Shown here piece after piece: positions 20,832 to 30,481 of a stretch of 64,000 bases of DNA. Both the position numbers and the translations under genes were made by a program. Origin of the DNA: Hoyosella rhizosphaerae. GTDB lineage: Bacteria > Actinomycetota > Actinomycetes > Mycobacteriales > Mycobacteriaceae. How positions within the stretch are numbered: position 1 is the stretch's first letter; every line of letters begins with the position of its first letter. The notes beneath the pieces were generated by a model. That model ran no database searches. It saw only the letters and a program-made list of their open reading frames with translations, and was not told where the DNA came from. Location of the stretch: assembly GCF_014643175.1 (NCBI RefSeq), contig NZ_BMJH01000002.1, positions 496,001 through 560,000 of the forward strand, in the 5' to 3' direction.

Positions 20832-22025
20832 ATGGCAGTGACAGCGATACGCGGGCGGATCATTACCGGAGTCGACCTGCTCGCTGACGGGATCATTGCC
20901 TTTGACGGTGGCACCGTTATGGAGGTCACACCAGCAGGCCAGTGGAATTACCCCGGGGTTGATGTCGTCGATACACGCCCGAGCGGTGTCACGCTAGTGC
21001 CGGGCTTCGTCGACGTGCATTGTCATGGCGGCGGGGGAGCTGGGTTCCACCACGATCCACTCGATGCGAGCCGGGTTGTTCGTTTTCATCGCAGCAGGGG
21101 GACGACAACGCAGTTGGCGAGCCTCGTGTCGGCCCCAGGAGAAGTCCTCCGGCGACAAGTGGCAGCTCTGGCGCCACTCGTGCACACCGGGGATCTGGCG
21201 GGGCTGCATCTCGAAGGCCCATTTTTGTCGGTGTGGAAATGTGGGGCGCACGATCCGGCCGCGATCATCCCTGGAGATTTATCGTTGCTGTCTGAGCTGC
21301 TCGACGTCGGTGGAGGGGCGATCCGTAGCCAGACGTTCGCCCCTGAGACCGCCCACGCCGCCAGTATTGCGCGATTGCTGCACAAGGGCGGCGCGGTGCC
21401 GTGCATCGGGCACACGAGCGCTGACAGCGCCACGACGCGGCGGGTGATGGCGGCTTCGTCCGGCCAGTGGGGCGCAACCCATCTGTTTAATGCGATGCCC
21501 GCGCTGCATCACCGTGATCCCGGCCCAGTCGCGTCGTGCCTGAGTGCGGCCGCCCGTGTCGAGATGGTTGTGGAGATCATTGGCGACGGTGTGCACTTGT
21601 CTGACGACACGGTGCGGATGGTGTTCGACTTGGTAGGTCCAGGCCAGGTCGCTTTGGTGACGGATGCGATGGCGGCAGCGGGAATGCCTGATGGCGACTA
21701 CGCCCTCGGCGGGTTGGACGTTCGTGTCGATGACGGCGTCGCGCGGCTAAGCACGGGTGACCACTATGTTGGCGATGTTCCGGCTATCGCTGGGGGAACT
21801 GCGACTCTTGCCGAAGTGGTGCGCCGGACCGTTATTTCTGCGGGAGTTGACCTGGTAAGTGCGGTCCAATCGGCGACCCACACACCAGCGACATTGTTCG
21901 GCCTGAAAGCTGGCCACTTGCGTCCCGGCTACCCCGCAGACATGGTGGCGCTAGATGAGGACCTGCGCGCGGTAGCGGTCTGGCACCGAGGCGAGCGCAT
22001 CAAGACCTCACCAGAGCAGTGTTGA
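20832..22025 (+). CDS. nagA: N-acetylglucosamine-6-phosphate deacetylase
   Basis: An amidohydrolase of 397 residues that deacetylates GlcNAc-6-P to feed amino sugars into glycolysis or cell-wall recycling. Metal and active-site marks are VPGFVDVHCHGGGG near residue 62, LHLEGPFL near 128, IGHTSAD near 195, HLFNAMPALHHRDPG near 218 and the catalytic aspartate in LVTDAMAAAGM near 279. No nagB or PTS gene is adjacent, so it stands alone here. Confidence 0.93.
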   Translation: MAVTAIRGRIITGVDLLADGIIAFDGGTVMEVTPAGQWNYPGVDVVDTRPSGVTLVPGFVDVHCHGGGGAGFHHDPLDASRVVRFHRSRGTTTQLASLVSAPGEVLRRQVAALAPLVHTGDLAGLHLEGPFLSVWKCGAHDPAAIIPGDLSLLSELLDVGGGAIRSQTFAPETAHAASIARLLHKGGAVPCIGHTSADSATTRRVMAASSGQWGATHLFNAMPALHHRDPGPVASCLSAAARVEMVVEIIGDGVHLSDDTVRMVFDLVGPGQVALVTDAMAAAGMPDGDYALGGLDVRVDDGVARLSTGDHYVGDVPAIAGGTATLAEVVRRTVISAGVDLVSAVQSATHTPATLFGLKAGHLRPGYPADMVALDEDLRAVAVWHRGERIKTSPEQC

Positions 22026-22051
22026 GCGGACCCTTCAACGAATCCGCTCAA
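22022..22051. terminator. Bidirectional hairpin between nagA and the thiolase gene
   Basis: TTGAGCGGA (22022-22030) pairs perfectly with TCCGCTCAA (22043-22051) around a 12-base loop. The nagA stop codon lies in the first arm. It sits between two convergent genes and may serve both. Confidence 0.65.
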
Positions 22052-22075
22052 CACACGCTCACAGCGTCATACTTT

Positions 22076-23293
22076 CTAGCTCAGGCGTTCAAAGATGATC
22101 GCCATACCTTGGCCGCCACCAACGCACATGGTTTCGAGACCAAACTGCTTGTCGTGAGTGGTGAGGTTGTTCAGCAACGTGGTGGTGATGCGGGCACCTG
22201 TCATACCGAATGGGTGCCCAAGCGCGATCGCGCCGCCCGAGACATTGAGTGCGTCTTCGTTGATACCAAGTTCGCGGGCAGAGCCAAGAACTTGAACCGC
22301 AAATGCTTCGTTGATCTCGAATAGGTCAATGTCGCTGATCGTCATGCCTGCGGTGGCGAGTGCACGTTTGGTGGACTCGATCGGCCCAAGTCCCATGATT
22401 TCGGGGGACAGGCCTGAAACACCAGTGGCGACGACCCGGGCAAGTGGGGTGAGGTCGAGTTCCTTCGCCTTGGTGTCGCTCATGATGACTAGCGCAGCCG
22501 CGCCGTCGTTGAGTGGGCAGGCGTTGCCGGCGGTGATGGTGCCGTCGGGGCGGAACACGGGCTTGAGTTGGCTGACAGCTTCGTAGGTTGTGCCGGGCCG
22601 TGGTCCGTCGTCCGTGTTGACGACTGTGCCATCGGGGAGGGTGACGGGCGTGATTTCACGTTCGAAGAAGCCAGCGTTAATGGCTTCTTCAGCGCGATTC
22701 TGCGAACGCACGCCCCACCGGTCTTGGTCCTCGCGGCTGATGCCGGTGATTTGGGCGACGTTCTCGGCTGTTTGTCCCATGGCGATGTATGCGTCGGGCA
22801 GTAGGCCGTCTTCGCGTGGGTCGTGCCAGCTGACACCACCCTGCGCTGCTGTTGCGGTGCGTGCTTCTGCGTCAGCGAAGAGGGGGTTTTTTGTGTCGGG
22901 AAGTGAGTCAGATGTTCCGTGGAGGAAGCTTGACACGCTTTCCACGCCCGCTGAGATGAACACATCTCCTTCACCAGCCTTGATGGCGTGTAGCGCCATT
23001 CGTGTGGTCTGCACTGATGATGCGCAGTAGCGGGTGATGGTGGTGCCAGGGACATTGTCGAAACCCAAGATTATCGACAGGTTGCGGGCCATGTTGAAGC
23101 CTTGTTGTCCGCCGGGGAGACCGCAGCCGAGCATGATGTCATCAATCTCGGTGGGGTCGAGTTCAGGAACTTTCGCCAACGCTGCTGCCACCATCTGTGC
23201 GGCGAGGTCGTCGGGGCGAATCGTCTTCAGCGACCCCTTCATCGCACGGCCGATGGGTGAACGGGCGGTGGAAACAATGACGGCCTCTGGCAT
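22076..23293 (-). CDS. Acetyl-CoA C-acyltransferase (thiolase)
   Basis: A 405-residue thiolase that joins or cleaves acyl-CoA and acetyl-CoA, most likely in fatty-acid beta-oxidation. The nucleophilic cysteine is in ITRYCASSVQTT near residue 91, the histidine in ALGHPFGMTGAR near 360 and the second cysteine in MCVGGGQGM near 390. The ATG at 23293 follows AGGAG by 5 bases; an open frame running 71 codons further upstream lacks such a signal. The gene is in the position of M. tuberculosis fadA3. Confidence 0.92.
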   Translation of the reverse strand: MPEAVIVSTARSPIGRAMKGSLKTIRPDDLAAQMVAAALAKVPELDPTEIDDIMLGCGLPGGQQGFNMARNLSIILGFDNVPGTTITRYCASSVQTTRMALHAIKAGEGDVFISAGVESVSSFLHGTSDSLPDTKNPLFADAEARTATAAQGGVSWHDPREDGLLPDAYIAMGQTAENVAQITGISREDQDRWGVRSQNRAEEAINAGFFEREITPVTLPDGTVVNTDDGPRPGTTYEAVSQLKPVFRPDGTITAGNACPLNDGAAALVIMSDTKAKELDLTPLARVVATGVSGLSPEIMGLGPIESTKRALATAGMTISDIDLFEINEAFAVQVLGSARELGINEDALNVSGGAIALGHPFGMTGARITTTLLNNLTTHDKQFGLETMCVGGGQGMAIIFERLS

Positions 23294-23336
23294 GAGAACT
23301 CCTATGGTGGCTTGATTGTTGGTTGTGGATAGCTTG

Positions 23337-24452
23337 CTAGTCGGGAAGTGGTGAGCGTTTTCCTCGGCGGTGCTGCCGCGCGATCCGAGAGAGATTTGCG
23401 GCGGGTGCGATACCGAGTGGGTTGCGTCGCTTGCCCTGCTTGTCAGGTGTGCGTGTGCCGGGGCTCCGGTGCAAGAACCACATCCGGTTGAGGGCATTCC
23501 AGACACGAACTGTGGGGCGGCGCGCTTCGGCGGCGGCCGAGACTTCTGGCAATTCTTCGAGCGGTCCGCCTTTCCACACTCCCAGTGCTGAACACATCAC
23601 GGGCAGGATGTTCCGCGCCGCGAGTTCATATCCAGCGGGGGACGGATGGAAGCGGTCGGAGGAGAAGAGTCGGTCCGGTGAGGCCAAGAATTCGCGCGTC
23701 AGAAGGTCTGCGAGTGGGACTGGGTGGCCACCTGCCGACTTTGTTGCTGCGGTTTGTGCGCGGGCGAGGCTCAAGCTCCATTGGCGTAGTACTGATCGCA
23801 ACGGTTGCGGAACGTCGGTGACGATACCGAAATCGGGGCATGTTCCGACGACGACGACAGAACCAGCATCGTGCAGTCGCCGCACTGCGTCGCGAAGCCG
23901 ACGGGCCGCTGCGCGAACGGATTGGCGTGCTGTTACGTCGTTGGCACCGACCAGGATGACGGCAACATCGGGTGGGCTTCCTGAGACGAAGGACGCATCC
24001 ACTTGCCCGGACAATCCTTTTGAGGTGGCCCCGCTGATTGCTTTGGTGCTGAGCCGTACCCGCAACCCTGACTCGTCGGCGAGTCCTCGGGCGAGTCGCA
24101 CACCGGGTGTTTCGTCGGCAAAGGTGCAACCGAGTCCAGCTGCTGTGGAATCACCGAAGATCATGAGGTGCAGGTCTGCGCTTTGCCGCGAGTTCCAGCG
24201 TTCCGGGCGCCCACCTTGCGGCATGTACACACCATCGGCTTCAGGTGGGTATGGCGGAAGTTTGCCGATGCGAGTTCGTGCGGTTTTGGCTTGTGCGGAA
24301 AGGAAATTGTAGGTTGCCCAACTGGCTGCGCCCGCTGAGGATGCGCCAATGACCGCCGCCGCGGTGGCTTTGACGGCAACATGTGTGCGCGAAGAATTGC
24401 CACTGCGCGAAGAATTGCCACTGTGCGTGGTTCCATCTTCGCCTCTCGGCAT
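23337..24452 (-). CDS. SGNH/GDSL-type hydrolase, membrane-anchored or secreted
   Basis: A 371-residue protein with a short Ser/Asn-rich N-terminus, a hydrophobic segment at about 26-50 that can act as an anchor, then an SGNH esterase fold. Block I is MIFGDSTAAGLG with the catalytic serine near residue 101. The block III asparagine is in ILVGANDV, and the Asp-His pair is in SSDRFHPSPAGY. The C-terminal 60 residues are basic and look disordered. Likely an esterase acting outside the membrane; substrate unknown. It occupies the position of Rv1075c, between thiolase and cbs. Confidence 0.88.
   Translation of the reverse strand: MPRGEDGTTHSGNSSRSGNSSRTHVAVKATAAAVIGASSAGAASWATYNFLSAQAKTARTRIGKLPPYPPEADGVYMPQGGRPERWNSRQSADLHLMIFGDSTAAGLGCTFADETPGVRLARGLADESGLRVRLSTKAISGATSKGLSGQVDASFVSGSPPDVAVILVGANDVTARQSVRAAARRLRDAVRRLHDAGSVVVVGTCPDFGIVTDVPQPLRSVLRQWSLSLARAQTAATKSAGGHPVPLADLLTREFLASPDRLFSSDRFHPSPAGYELAARNILPVMCSALGVWKGGPLEELPEVSAAAEARRPTVRVWNALNRMWFLHRSPGTRTPDKQGKRRNPLGIAPAANLSRIARQHRRGKRSPLPD
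24387..24422 (-). repeat. Perfect 18-bp tandem duplication in the SGNH hydrolase gene
   Basis: GCGCGAAGAATTGCCACT occurs twice in direct succession (24387-24404 and 24405-24422). In the protein it duplicates the segment SGNSSR near the N-terminus. It is in frame and identical, so it is probably recent. Confidence 0.93.
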
Positions 24453-24583
24453 GCCAATACCCCCTTTAGCGCAAGCCTGATGCCACCCTTGATGCTATAC
24501 AAGCGCGGTCGATTACGTTGCGCTGAGGCACCAGATTTGATGGCGGATTCCACACTGCCGCAGATATCTGGAACGATGGGGGT

Positions 24584-25972
24584 ATGCGCATTGCGAATCA
24601 CGTAGTCGATCTCATCGGCAATACCCCGCTGGTGAAGCTCAACTCAGTTGCTGACGGCGTCTCTGGTGTTGTTGCAGCGAAGATTGAATACCTCAATCCG
24701 GGTGGCAGCTCGAAGGACCGCATCTCGGTCAAAATGATCGATGCAGCCGAGGCTTCGGGCGAGCTGAAGCCTGGCGGCACGATTGTCGAGCCCACGTCAG
24801 GGAACACGGGTGTGGGCCTTGCCCTTGTGGCACAACAACGCGGGTACAAGTGCGTTTTTGTGTGCCCGGACAAGGTCAGCGAGGACAAACGCAATGTGTT
24901 GCGGGCGTACGGCGCAGAAGTTGTTGTGTGCCCGACTGCGGTGCCGCCTGAGCATCCCGACAGCTATTACAACGTGTCGGACAGGCTCACGCAAGAGATC
25001 GAAGGTGCGTGGAAACCGAACCAGTACGCGAACCCCAACGGCCCAGACAGTCACTATGAGACGACGGGGCCGGAGATTTGGCGTGACACCGACGGCAAGG
25101 TGACGCACTTTGTTGCGGGTGTCGGCACCGGCGGAACCATCACTGGCACGGGTCGCTACCTCAAAGAGGTTTCGGGCGGCAAGGTGAAAATCATTGGTGT
25201 CGACCCTGAGGGCTCGGTGTATTCGGGTGGTTCCGGTCGGCCGTATTTGGTCGAGGGCGTGGGTGAGGATTTCTGGCCCGAGGCGTACGACCCTTCGGTG
25301 CCCGACGAGATCATCGCAGTGTCTGACGCAGATTCGTTCGAGATGACGCGTCGACTCGCTCGCGAAGAAGGTCTCCTCGTCGGCGGTTCGTGCGGAATGG
25401 CAGTCGTCGGTGCGCTTGAAGTAGCACGCCGAGAAGGCCCTGACGCTGTGGTTGTAGTTCTCCTACCGGACGGTGGTCGCGGGTACCTGTCGAAGATCTT
25501 CAACGACGCCTGGATGTCGTCCTACGGATTCCTCCGCAGCCGCCTAGACGGCAAGTCAACGGTGGCGTATGTGGGAGATGTGCTCCGCGGTAAGTCAGGC
25601 AAGCTTCCTGACCTGGTGCATACGCATCCTCAAGAAACCTTGCGCGATGCTATCGAGATCCTGCGTGAATACGGCGTGTCCCAAATGCCGGTTGTCGGAG
25701 CCGAACCGCCGATCATGGCCGGTGAGGTTCAGGGCAGCCTCAACGAGCGAGATCTTCTCAGCGCAGTGTTTGAGGGGCGGGCGAATCTAGCGGATCCTGT
25801 CAGCTCAGTGATGGGCAAGCCGTTGCCGCTCATCGGTACGGGTGAGACTGTGGAAGATGCACAAAAGGCCCTTGCCGACACCGATGCTTTGATGGTGATC
25901 GAGGACGGCAAACCAGTGGGCGTGATCACCCGCTATGACTTGTTGCATTTCCACAGCTCAGGCAAAGGCTGA
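24584..25972 (+). CDS. cbs: Cystathionine beta-synthase
   Basis: Condenses serine with homocysteine to cystathionine in reverse transsulfuration. The product has 462 residues: a fold-type II PLP domain (about 1-325) with the Schiff-base lysine K44 in NPGGSSKDR, the serine loop TSGNTG, and the phosphate-binding loop GTGGTITG, followed by two CBS domains (about 335-460). There is no N-terminal haem-binding extension, as expected for bacterial forms. Its usual partner metB is in the window but about 29 kb away. Confidence 0.95.
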   Translation: MRIANHVVDLIGNTPLVKLNSVADGVSGVVAAKIEYLNPGGSSKDRISVKMIDAAEASGELKPGGTIVEPTSGNTGVGLALVAQQRGYKCVFVCPDKVSEDKRNVLRAYGAEVVVCPTAVPPEHPDSYYNVSDRLTQEIEGAWKPNQYANPNGPDSHYETTGPEIWRDTDGKVTHFVAGVGTGGTITGTGRYLKEVSGGKVKIIGVDPEGSVYSGGSGRPYLVEGVGEDFWPEAYDPSVPDEIIAVSDADSFEMTRRLAREEGLLVGGSCGMAVVGALEVARREGPDAVVVVLLPDGGRGYLSKIFNDAWMSSYGFLRSRLDGKSTVAYVGDVLRGKSGKLPDLVHTHPQETLRDAIEILREYGVSQMPVVGAEPPIMAGEVQGSLNERDLLSAVFEGRANLADPVSSVMGKPLPLIGTGETVEDAQKALADTDALMVIEDGKPVGVITRYDLLHFHSSGKG

Positions 25973-25980
25973 TTGCAGTC

Positions 25981-27144
25981 CTAGCGGAACGCGTTTTCGC
26001 CCGTTAGTGCTTGCCCAATCACGAGTTGGTGCACCTCTGAGGTGCCCTCGTACGTGAGGACGGTTTCGAGGTTTGAGGCGTGCCGCATAACTGGGTAGTC
26101 CAAGGTGATTCCATTGGCCCCCAGAATTGTGCGGCACTGCCGGGCAATGCCCAGAGCCTCACGCACGTTGTTGAGTTTTCCGACACTGACCTGTTCCGAG
26201 GTGAGTGACCCGGAGTCTTTGAGACGCCCGAGATGAAGGGCCAGGAGTACACCTTTGCCGAATTCGACTGCGCCGTCAGCGATTTTGGCTTGCGTCAGCT
26301 GATACCCCGCGAGTGGCTTCTCGAATACTTCGCGGGTTTGCGCGTATTCAATGGCCGTTTCGAGGCATGTTCGTGCGGCTCCCATGCTGCCGAACACGAT
26401 GCCGAAACGTGCCTCACTGAGACAGCCCAGCGGTGCTCGTAGGCCTCGAGCATTGGGCAAGAGTGCGCTGCTTGGCAGGCGTACTTCGTCGAAGGACAAT
26501 GAGGCTGTGACGGATGCGCGGAGCGATAGTTTTCGTTTCATTTCTGTCGCTGCGAACCCTGGGGTGTCAGTAGGCACGAGGAAGCCGCGTATTCCGTCAT
26601 CTGTGCGCGCCCACACCACCGCAACGTCGGCCAGTGTGCCATTGGTGATCCACATCTTTGTTCCGTTAAGCACCCAGTCGGAACCGTCCTGGTAGGCGCG
26701 GGTCCGCATGCCGCCCGGGTTGGACCCGAAATCGGGTTCCGTTAAGGCAAAACACCCAATTTTGTCACCCGCCGCCATCTGGGGGAGCCACTGTTGTTTC
26801 TGTTCCTCGGAGCCGTAGGCATAGATCGCGTACATCGCGAGGGATCCTTGCACTGACATAAGACTGCGCAAACCCGAATCGATGGCTTCGATCTCCATGC
26901 ACGCCAGCCCGTATTCGGTTGCGGTCGTGCCTGCGCAACCGTAGCCGTGCAGGTGCATGCCGAGCAGGCCAAGTCGGCCAAACTCTTGAGCCACCTCACG
27001 TACAGGCAGTGTGCCAGCCTCGTACCAGTCGGAGATGTGCGGACCGAGTTGTTGTGCCGCGAAGGCGCGTGCAGAGGATTGTATTTGTCGCTCGTCGTCA
27101 GTGAGAAGCGTGTCGATTGCGAAAAGTTCAGTCAAGGACGGCAT
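25981..27144 (-). CDS. gcdH: Glutaryl-CoA dehydrogenase-like acyl-CoA dehydrogenase
   Basis: A 387-residue flavoenzyme, normal family length. It resembles glutaryl-CoA dehydrogenase more than other acyl-CoA dehydrogenases: SLMSVQGSLAMYAIYAYGSEEQ, FALTEPDFGSNPGGM, and RFGIVFGSMGAARTC are GCDH-like. The catalytic base is the glutamate in LTYEGTSEVHQL near residue 370. It would oxidise and decarboxylate glutaryl-CoA in lysine or tryptophan breakdown. It ends 8 bases from the convergent cbs stop and is divergent from a TetR gene 58 bases away, which probably controls it. Confidence 0.85.
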   Translation of the reverse strand: MPSLTELFAIDTLLTDDERQIQSSARAFAAQQLGPHISDWYEAGTLPVREVAQEFGRLGLLGMHLHGYGCAGTTATEYGLACMEIEAIDSGLRSLMSVQGSLAMYAIYAYGSEEQKQQWLPQMAAGDKIGCFALTEPDFGSNPGGMRTRAYQDGSDWVLNGTKMWITNGTLADVAVVWARTDDGIRGFLVPTDTPGFAATEMKRKLSLRASVTASLSFDEVRLPSSALLPNARGLRAPLGCLSEARFGIVFGSMGAARTCLETAIEYAQTREVFEKPLAGYQLTQAKIADGAVEFGKGVLLALHLGRLKDSGSLTSEQVSVGKLNNVREALGIARQCRTILGANGITLDYPVMRHASNLETVLTYEGTSEVHQLVIGQALTGENAFR

Positions 27145-27202
27145 TCTTCATGTCTACACCGGCTATCGTAATTTTCGCCCGCAACCTAACCAGGAATCTA
27201 AT

Positions 27203-27802
27203 ATGCGGCGTCAGTTGGGGGTGGTAGAAGTGGTGCTACGCGATCGCCTTATCGAAGCTGCTCGTGAGGCCACCTGCCAACGAGGCTGGAGTGCCGTAAC
27301 GATGGCTGGGGTTGGTTCTGCCATAGGCGTGAATAGGCAGGCGGTCTACAAGGAGTTTCCAACAAAAGCAGCGCTGGCCGACGCGATGATCCGGCGCGAG
27401 GCGGAGCTATTTTTTGCAGCGATTCTCGAAACAATGCAGAAGTACGGTTCGGACATTGCGACAGGGTTGCCTGAAGCCGTGCGTGTCGTTCTCGATATGG
27501 CGGATGAAAACCAATTGATGCAGGCGATCTTAAATGGCCAGCATCGGGCAGAGCTGGACCTTATCGATCTGCTCGCCGTCGATCCCAAACCTGTCCTGGG
27601 GCAGGCGATCGTGGTAGTTGTAGCCGAAGCGGCCAACCTCTACCGGGACACTGGGATATCGGAATCGGATCTGTACACATTGATTTCAATCAATACTCGC
27701 CTGACAATCAGCCACCTTTTACAGGCTGGAGGGTCCACGGACGACGCTGTTCACCAAGTTGCGTGGGTTACGCGGCGTGCGCTCGCGGCAACTGTCAGCT
27801 AG
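27203..27802 (+). CDS. TetR family transcriptional regulator
   Basis: A 199-residue regulator with the helix-turn-helix at about residues 10-58 (RLIEAAREATCQRGWSAVTM, then IGVNRQAVYKEFPTKAAL). The ATG at 27203 follows AGGA by 7 bases; the open frame continues upstream into the divergent gene but has no start signal there. Divergent placement suggests it controls gcdH. No clear palindrome is visible in the 58-bp gap. The 3' end overlaps the convergent transporter gene by 8 bases. Confidence 0.82.
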   Translation: MRRQLGVVEVVLRDRLIEAAREATCQRGWSAVTMAGVGSAIGVNRQAVYKEFPTKAALADAMIRREAELFFAAILETMQKYGSDIATGLPEAVRVVLDMADENQLMQAILNGQHRAELDLIDLLAVDPKPVLGQAIVVVVAEAANLYRDTGISESDLYTLISINTRLTISHLLQAGGSTDDAVHQVAWVTRRALAATVS

Positions 27803-28634
27803 TGGGCTTTCGCAAAGCGACAGCAATAGCCACCGCGGCAATGCCGATCAGTTCCGGCACGGACAGTGATTGTCTGAGTACTATCCACCCGATCAACGCG
27901 GATGTCACTGGCAGAAGTGCAAGAAGGACGGCGAAATAGGCCTGCCCGACACTCCGCAGGATGATCTGGTCGATTCCATACGGGATGACGTTCGCGAACA
28001 AGCCTAACGCCAGACCTAGGACTAAGACCGTCAGTAGCGGGGTATCTGGTTGCCAGGACGAAGCGAGCGTGAATGCAAAGGGCGACGTCACTACGGCACC
28101 GACGGTGAAACCGACTGCCAAACTGTTCCGCGGTGACACCGCAGAGGCAACACGTTTCCCTAGAACTATGTATCCCGCCCAACAGAGTGCAGCAAGTAAG
28201 GCGAATGCGATACCGGCGGGGGAGCCCGCAAGATGAACGTCGGCGATGAGAACAACCCCTGCGACGGCAACAAGTAGCGCCACGACGTCGCGCCATGTGC
28301 GGGAACCCCACGCGGCCACAACGATTGGTCCCAAGAACTCGATGGCAACGGCGGTGCCGAGTGGTAACCGGGCGATGGACTCATAGAACGCGATATTCAT
28401 TAGGGCCGTGATGGTGCCGAATGCCCCGGCGAGGAGGAGAGCCTGCCCCACCCAGGCAGAACGCGCTGGTCGCACAATCGCCAGAAAGATGAGCGCCGCG
28501 CCTACGATCCGCAACCAGGCAACACCGGCGGGGGCGACGAAGCTGAACAGAAACACACCCGCAGCGGCGCCAACGTACATCGACGTGCCGCCAGCAAGCA
28601 TGAGCGCTGGCGCGGCTACTTGGCGGGTCTTCAT
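27795..28634 (-). CDS. EamA/RhtA-type drug/metabolite exporter
   Basis: A 279-residue polytopic protein with ten predicted helices in two EamA repeats (about 5-135 and 145-275), typical of the DMT superfamily and most like threonine/homoserine exporter RhtA (for example AIEFLGPIVVAA and the second-repeat segment PYGIDQIILRSVGQAYFAVL). The ATG at 28634 is preferred over GTG 28661, which has no ribosome site. It probably exports an amino acid or related small molecule. Confidence 0.83.
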   Translation of the reverse strand: MKTRQVAAPALMLAGGTSMYVGAAAGVFLFSFVAPAGVAWLRIVGAALIFLAIVRPARSAWVGQALLLAGAFGTITALMNIAFYESIARLPLGTAVAIEFLGPIVVAAWGSRTWRDVVALLVAVAGVVLIADVHLAGSPAGIAFALLAALCWAGYIVLGKRVASAVSPRNSLAVGFTVGAVVTSPFAFTLASSWQPDTPLLTVLVLGLALGLFANVIPYGIDQIILRSVGQAYFAVLLALLPVTSALIGWIVLRQSLSVPELIGIAAVAIAVALRKPTS

Positions 28635-28673
28635 TTCCACAGCATGTCTGAGCCTGGGCACGATCGCGACTGA

Positions 28674-29450
28674 TTATCGACGGCGGCGTCGAATAGGGAT
28701 CACCGCAGGGGTGCCCGCGTGGGTGTATACCTGCACGTGTGCGCCATAAAACTGGGACAGGTTGCCCGTAGTCAGCACCTCAGTGGGTGTGCCCATCGCC
28801 ACAAACGTGCCATCGGCGATTAATGCCATCCTTTCGGCGTACTCTGCGGCGATCGAGAGGTCATGCATCGTGGAAAGCACGGTAATTCCTCGTGCAATTC
28901 GAAGTTCGTCGACTAGATCGAGCACCTCTTGCTGGTGTCCAATGTCGAGTGCCGTCGTGGGCTCATCGAGTAGCAGTACTGGTGCTTGCTGCGCTAACGC
29001 ACGAGCGAGAAAAACCCTTTGGCGTTCGCCGCCGGACAGGGTGCTCAATACGCGGTTCCGAAAACGCTGAAGATCAAGGACCGTCATGACGTCGTCCGCT
29101 ATGGCGACATCGTGTGCTGTTTCGCTTCGCAATGGTGAGATGTACGGCGTTCGGCCGAGAAGAACGTAGTCACCTACCGCCATTCCGGGAGGAACCGTGG
29201 GCGATTGCGGCACGGTCGCGATGAGTTGAGCGCGCTCACGGCGGCTCAAGGTTCTGGTGTCGCGGTGGTCGATCTGAATTGTTCCCGAGTAGGGAAGGTG
29301 CTGGTTGATTGCGTGCAACAAGGTTGATTTGCCCGCACCGTTGGGGCCAATGACGGTCACCCATTCGCCGTTTGCTACCTCAAGGTTCACATTTCGGATT
29401 AGGGGAGCCCCGCGGCCTAGGGTGACGCTGATGTTATCGACGCTAATCAC
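28674..29450 (-). CDS. btuD: Cobalamin ABC importer, ATP-binding protein
   Basis: A 258-residue ABC ATPase of the FecE/BtuD type. Walker A is GPNGAGKST near residue 36, the Q-loop is in TVPQSP, the signature is LSGGERQRV near 140, Walker B is PVLLLDEPTTALD and the switch histidine is in STMHDLS. The ATG overlaps the btuC stop by 4 bases. Assignment to cobalamin rather than iron siderophores comes from the B12 riboswitch in front of the operon and the BtuF-like binding protein. Confidence 0.87.
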   Translation of the reverse strand: MISVDNISVTLGRGAPLIRNVNLEVANGEWVTVIGPNGAGKSTLLHAINQHLPYSGTIQIDHRDTRTLSRRERAQLIATVPQSPTVPPGMAVGDYVLLGRTPYISPLRSETAHDVAIADDVMTVLDLQRFRNRVLSTLSGGERQRVFLARALAQQAPVLLLDEPTTALDIGHQQEVLDLVDELRIARGITVLSTMHDLSIAAEYAERMALIADGTFVAMGTPTEVLTTGNLSQFYGAHVQVYTHAGTPAVIPIRRRRR

Positions 29451-30481
29451 AGGGCAGCCCGCTTTGTTGCGCGAAGGATCAGAACAAAAAACGGCGCCCC
29501 CAAGAATGCGGTGACAACGCCGATTGGCACTTCGCGTGGCACATCGACGGTGCGGGCTGCAAGGTCAGCGAGGACCAAAAATGCTGCACCGAACAGTAGT
29601 GACAGGGGCAAGATCACGCGGTATGAGGAACCGAAAACAAGTCGGACGATGTGCGGCACGATGATGCCAACAAATCCGATCAGACCCGATACCGACACTG
29701 CTGCGGCGGTGCCGAGCGAAGCTGCGGTGAGCAGAACTACGCGAATCACTTGTGGGTGCACACCGAGGGTGGCAGCTTCATCGTCGCCGACCGCCATCAC
29801 ATCGAGTTCACGACCGAGCAGGACGATGGTGACAGCAGCGATCGTTGCGTACGGCAAGAGCATTGTTACGTCTGACCAGGTTGCGCCTCCGAGTCGGCCA
29901 AGGAGCCAGCTATAAACCTCGCGTATGACGTCGACGTGCCGCTGGAGTAGGTACGTTTGCATCGCGGTGAGGAACGCTGCAACAGCAACACCTGCGAGGA
30001 TGAGCGTTTCTGGCGAGCGGTCACGGCCCCCTGCCGCTCCCAGAAAGTACGTTAAGGTGACCGCACCGAGAGCACCCGTAAACGCCGCGATAGGCGTCGT
30101 CACCGGCAGGTTTGCTGCGTATGTCGGTTGCAGCGCGATGACAACCGTCACGCCAAGCCCGGCACCTGCGGCGACGCCCAGCAAGAATGGTTCAGCAAGT
30201 GGGTTTCGAAACACGCCTTGGTACGCCCCACCGGCAATTGCGAGCATCGCACCGACGATCAGACCCAACACCACGCGTGGCAAGCGAATTTCGGTGACGA
30301 TGGCTGCCTGGCGCACATCTAATCCTGAATTGAGCTCCACTCCCGGGACCAGGTTCGCCAATTCGACGACCACACCACTGAGCGGTATTGATGCGGCACC
30401 AAAGCTCAAACCTGCGAGTGCTGCCCCCAGAACCGCGACGCAGCCGAGTAGTAGCCACCACCACCGAAGCTTGGTGATCAC
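29447..30481 (-). CDS. btuC: Cobalamin ABC importer, permease
   Basis: A 344-residue FecCD/BtuC-family permease with about ten membrane helices. The family segments GVFRNPLAEPFLLGVAAGAGLG and SVSGLIGFVGIIVPHIVRL are present. The GTG at 30481 forms a GTGA overlap with the btuF stop, making the start clear; the frame extends 20 codons further upstream but only into btuF. Genes run btuF-btuC-btuD with 4-bp overlaps throughout, so the three are made in step. Confidence 0.88.
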   Translation of the reverse strand: MITKLRWWWLLLGCVAVLGAALAGLSFGAASIPLSGVVVELANLVPGVELNSGLDVRQAAIVTEIRLPRVVLGLIVGAMLAIAGGAYQGVFRNPLAEPFLLGVAAGAGLGVTVVIALQPTYAANLPVTTPIAAFTGALGAVTLTYFLGAAGGRDRSPETLILAGVAVAAFLTAMQTYLLQRHVDVIREVYSWLLGRLGGATWSDVTMLLPYATIAAVTIVLLGRELDVMAVGDDEAATLGVHPQVIRVVLLTAASLGTAAAVSVSGLIGFVGIIVPHIVRLVFGSSYRVILPLSLLFGAAFLVLADLAARTVDVPREVPIGVVTAFLGAPFFVLILRATKRAAL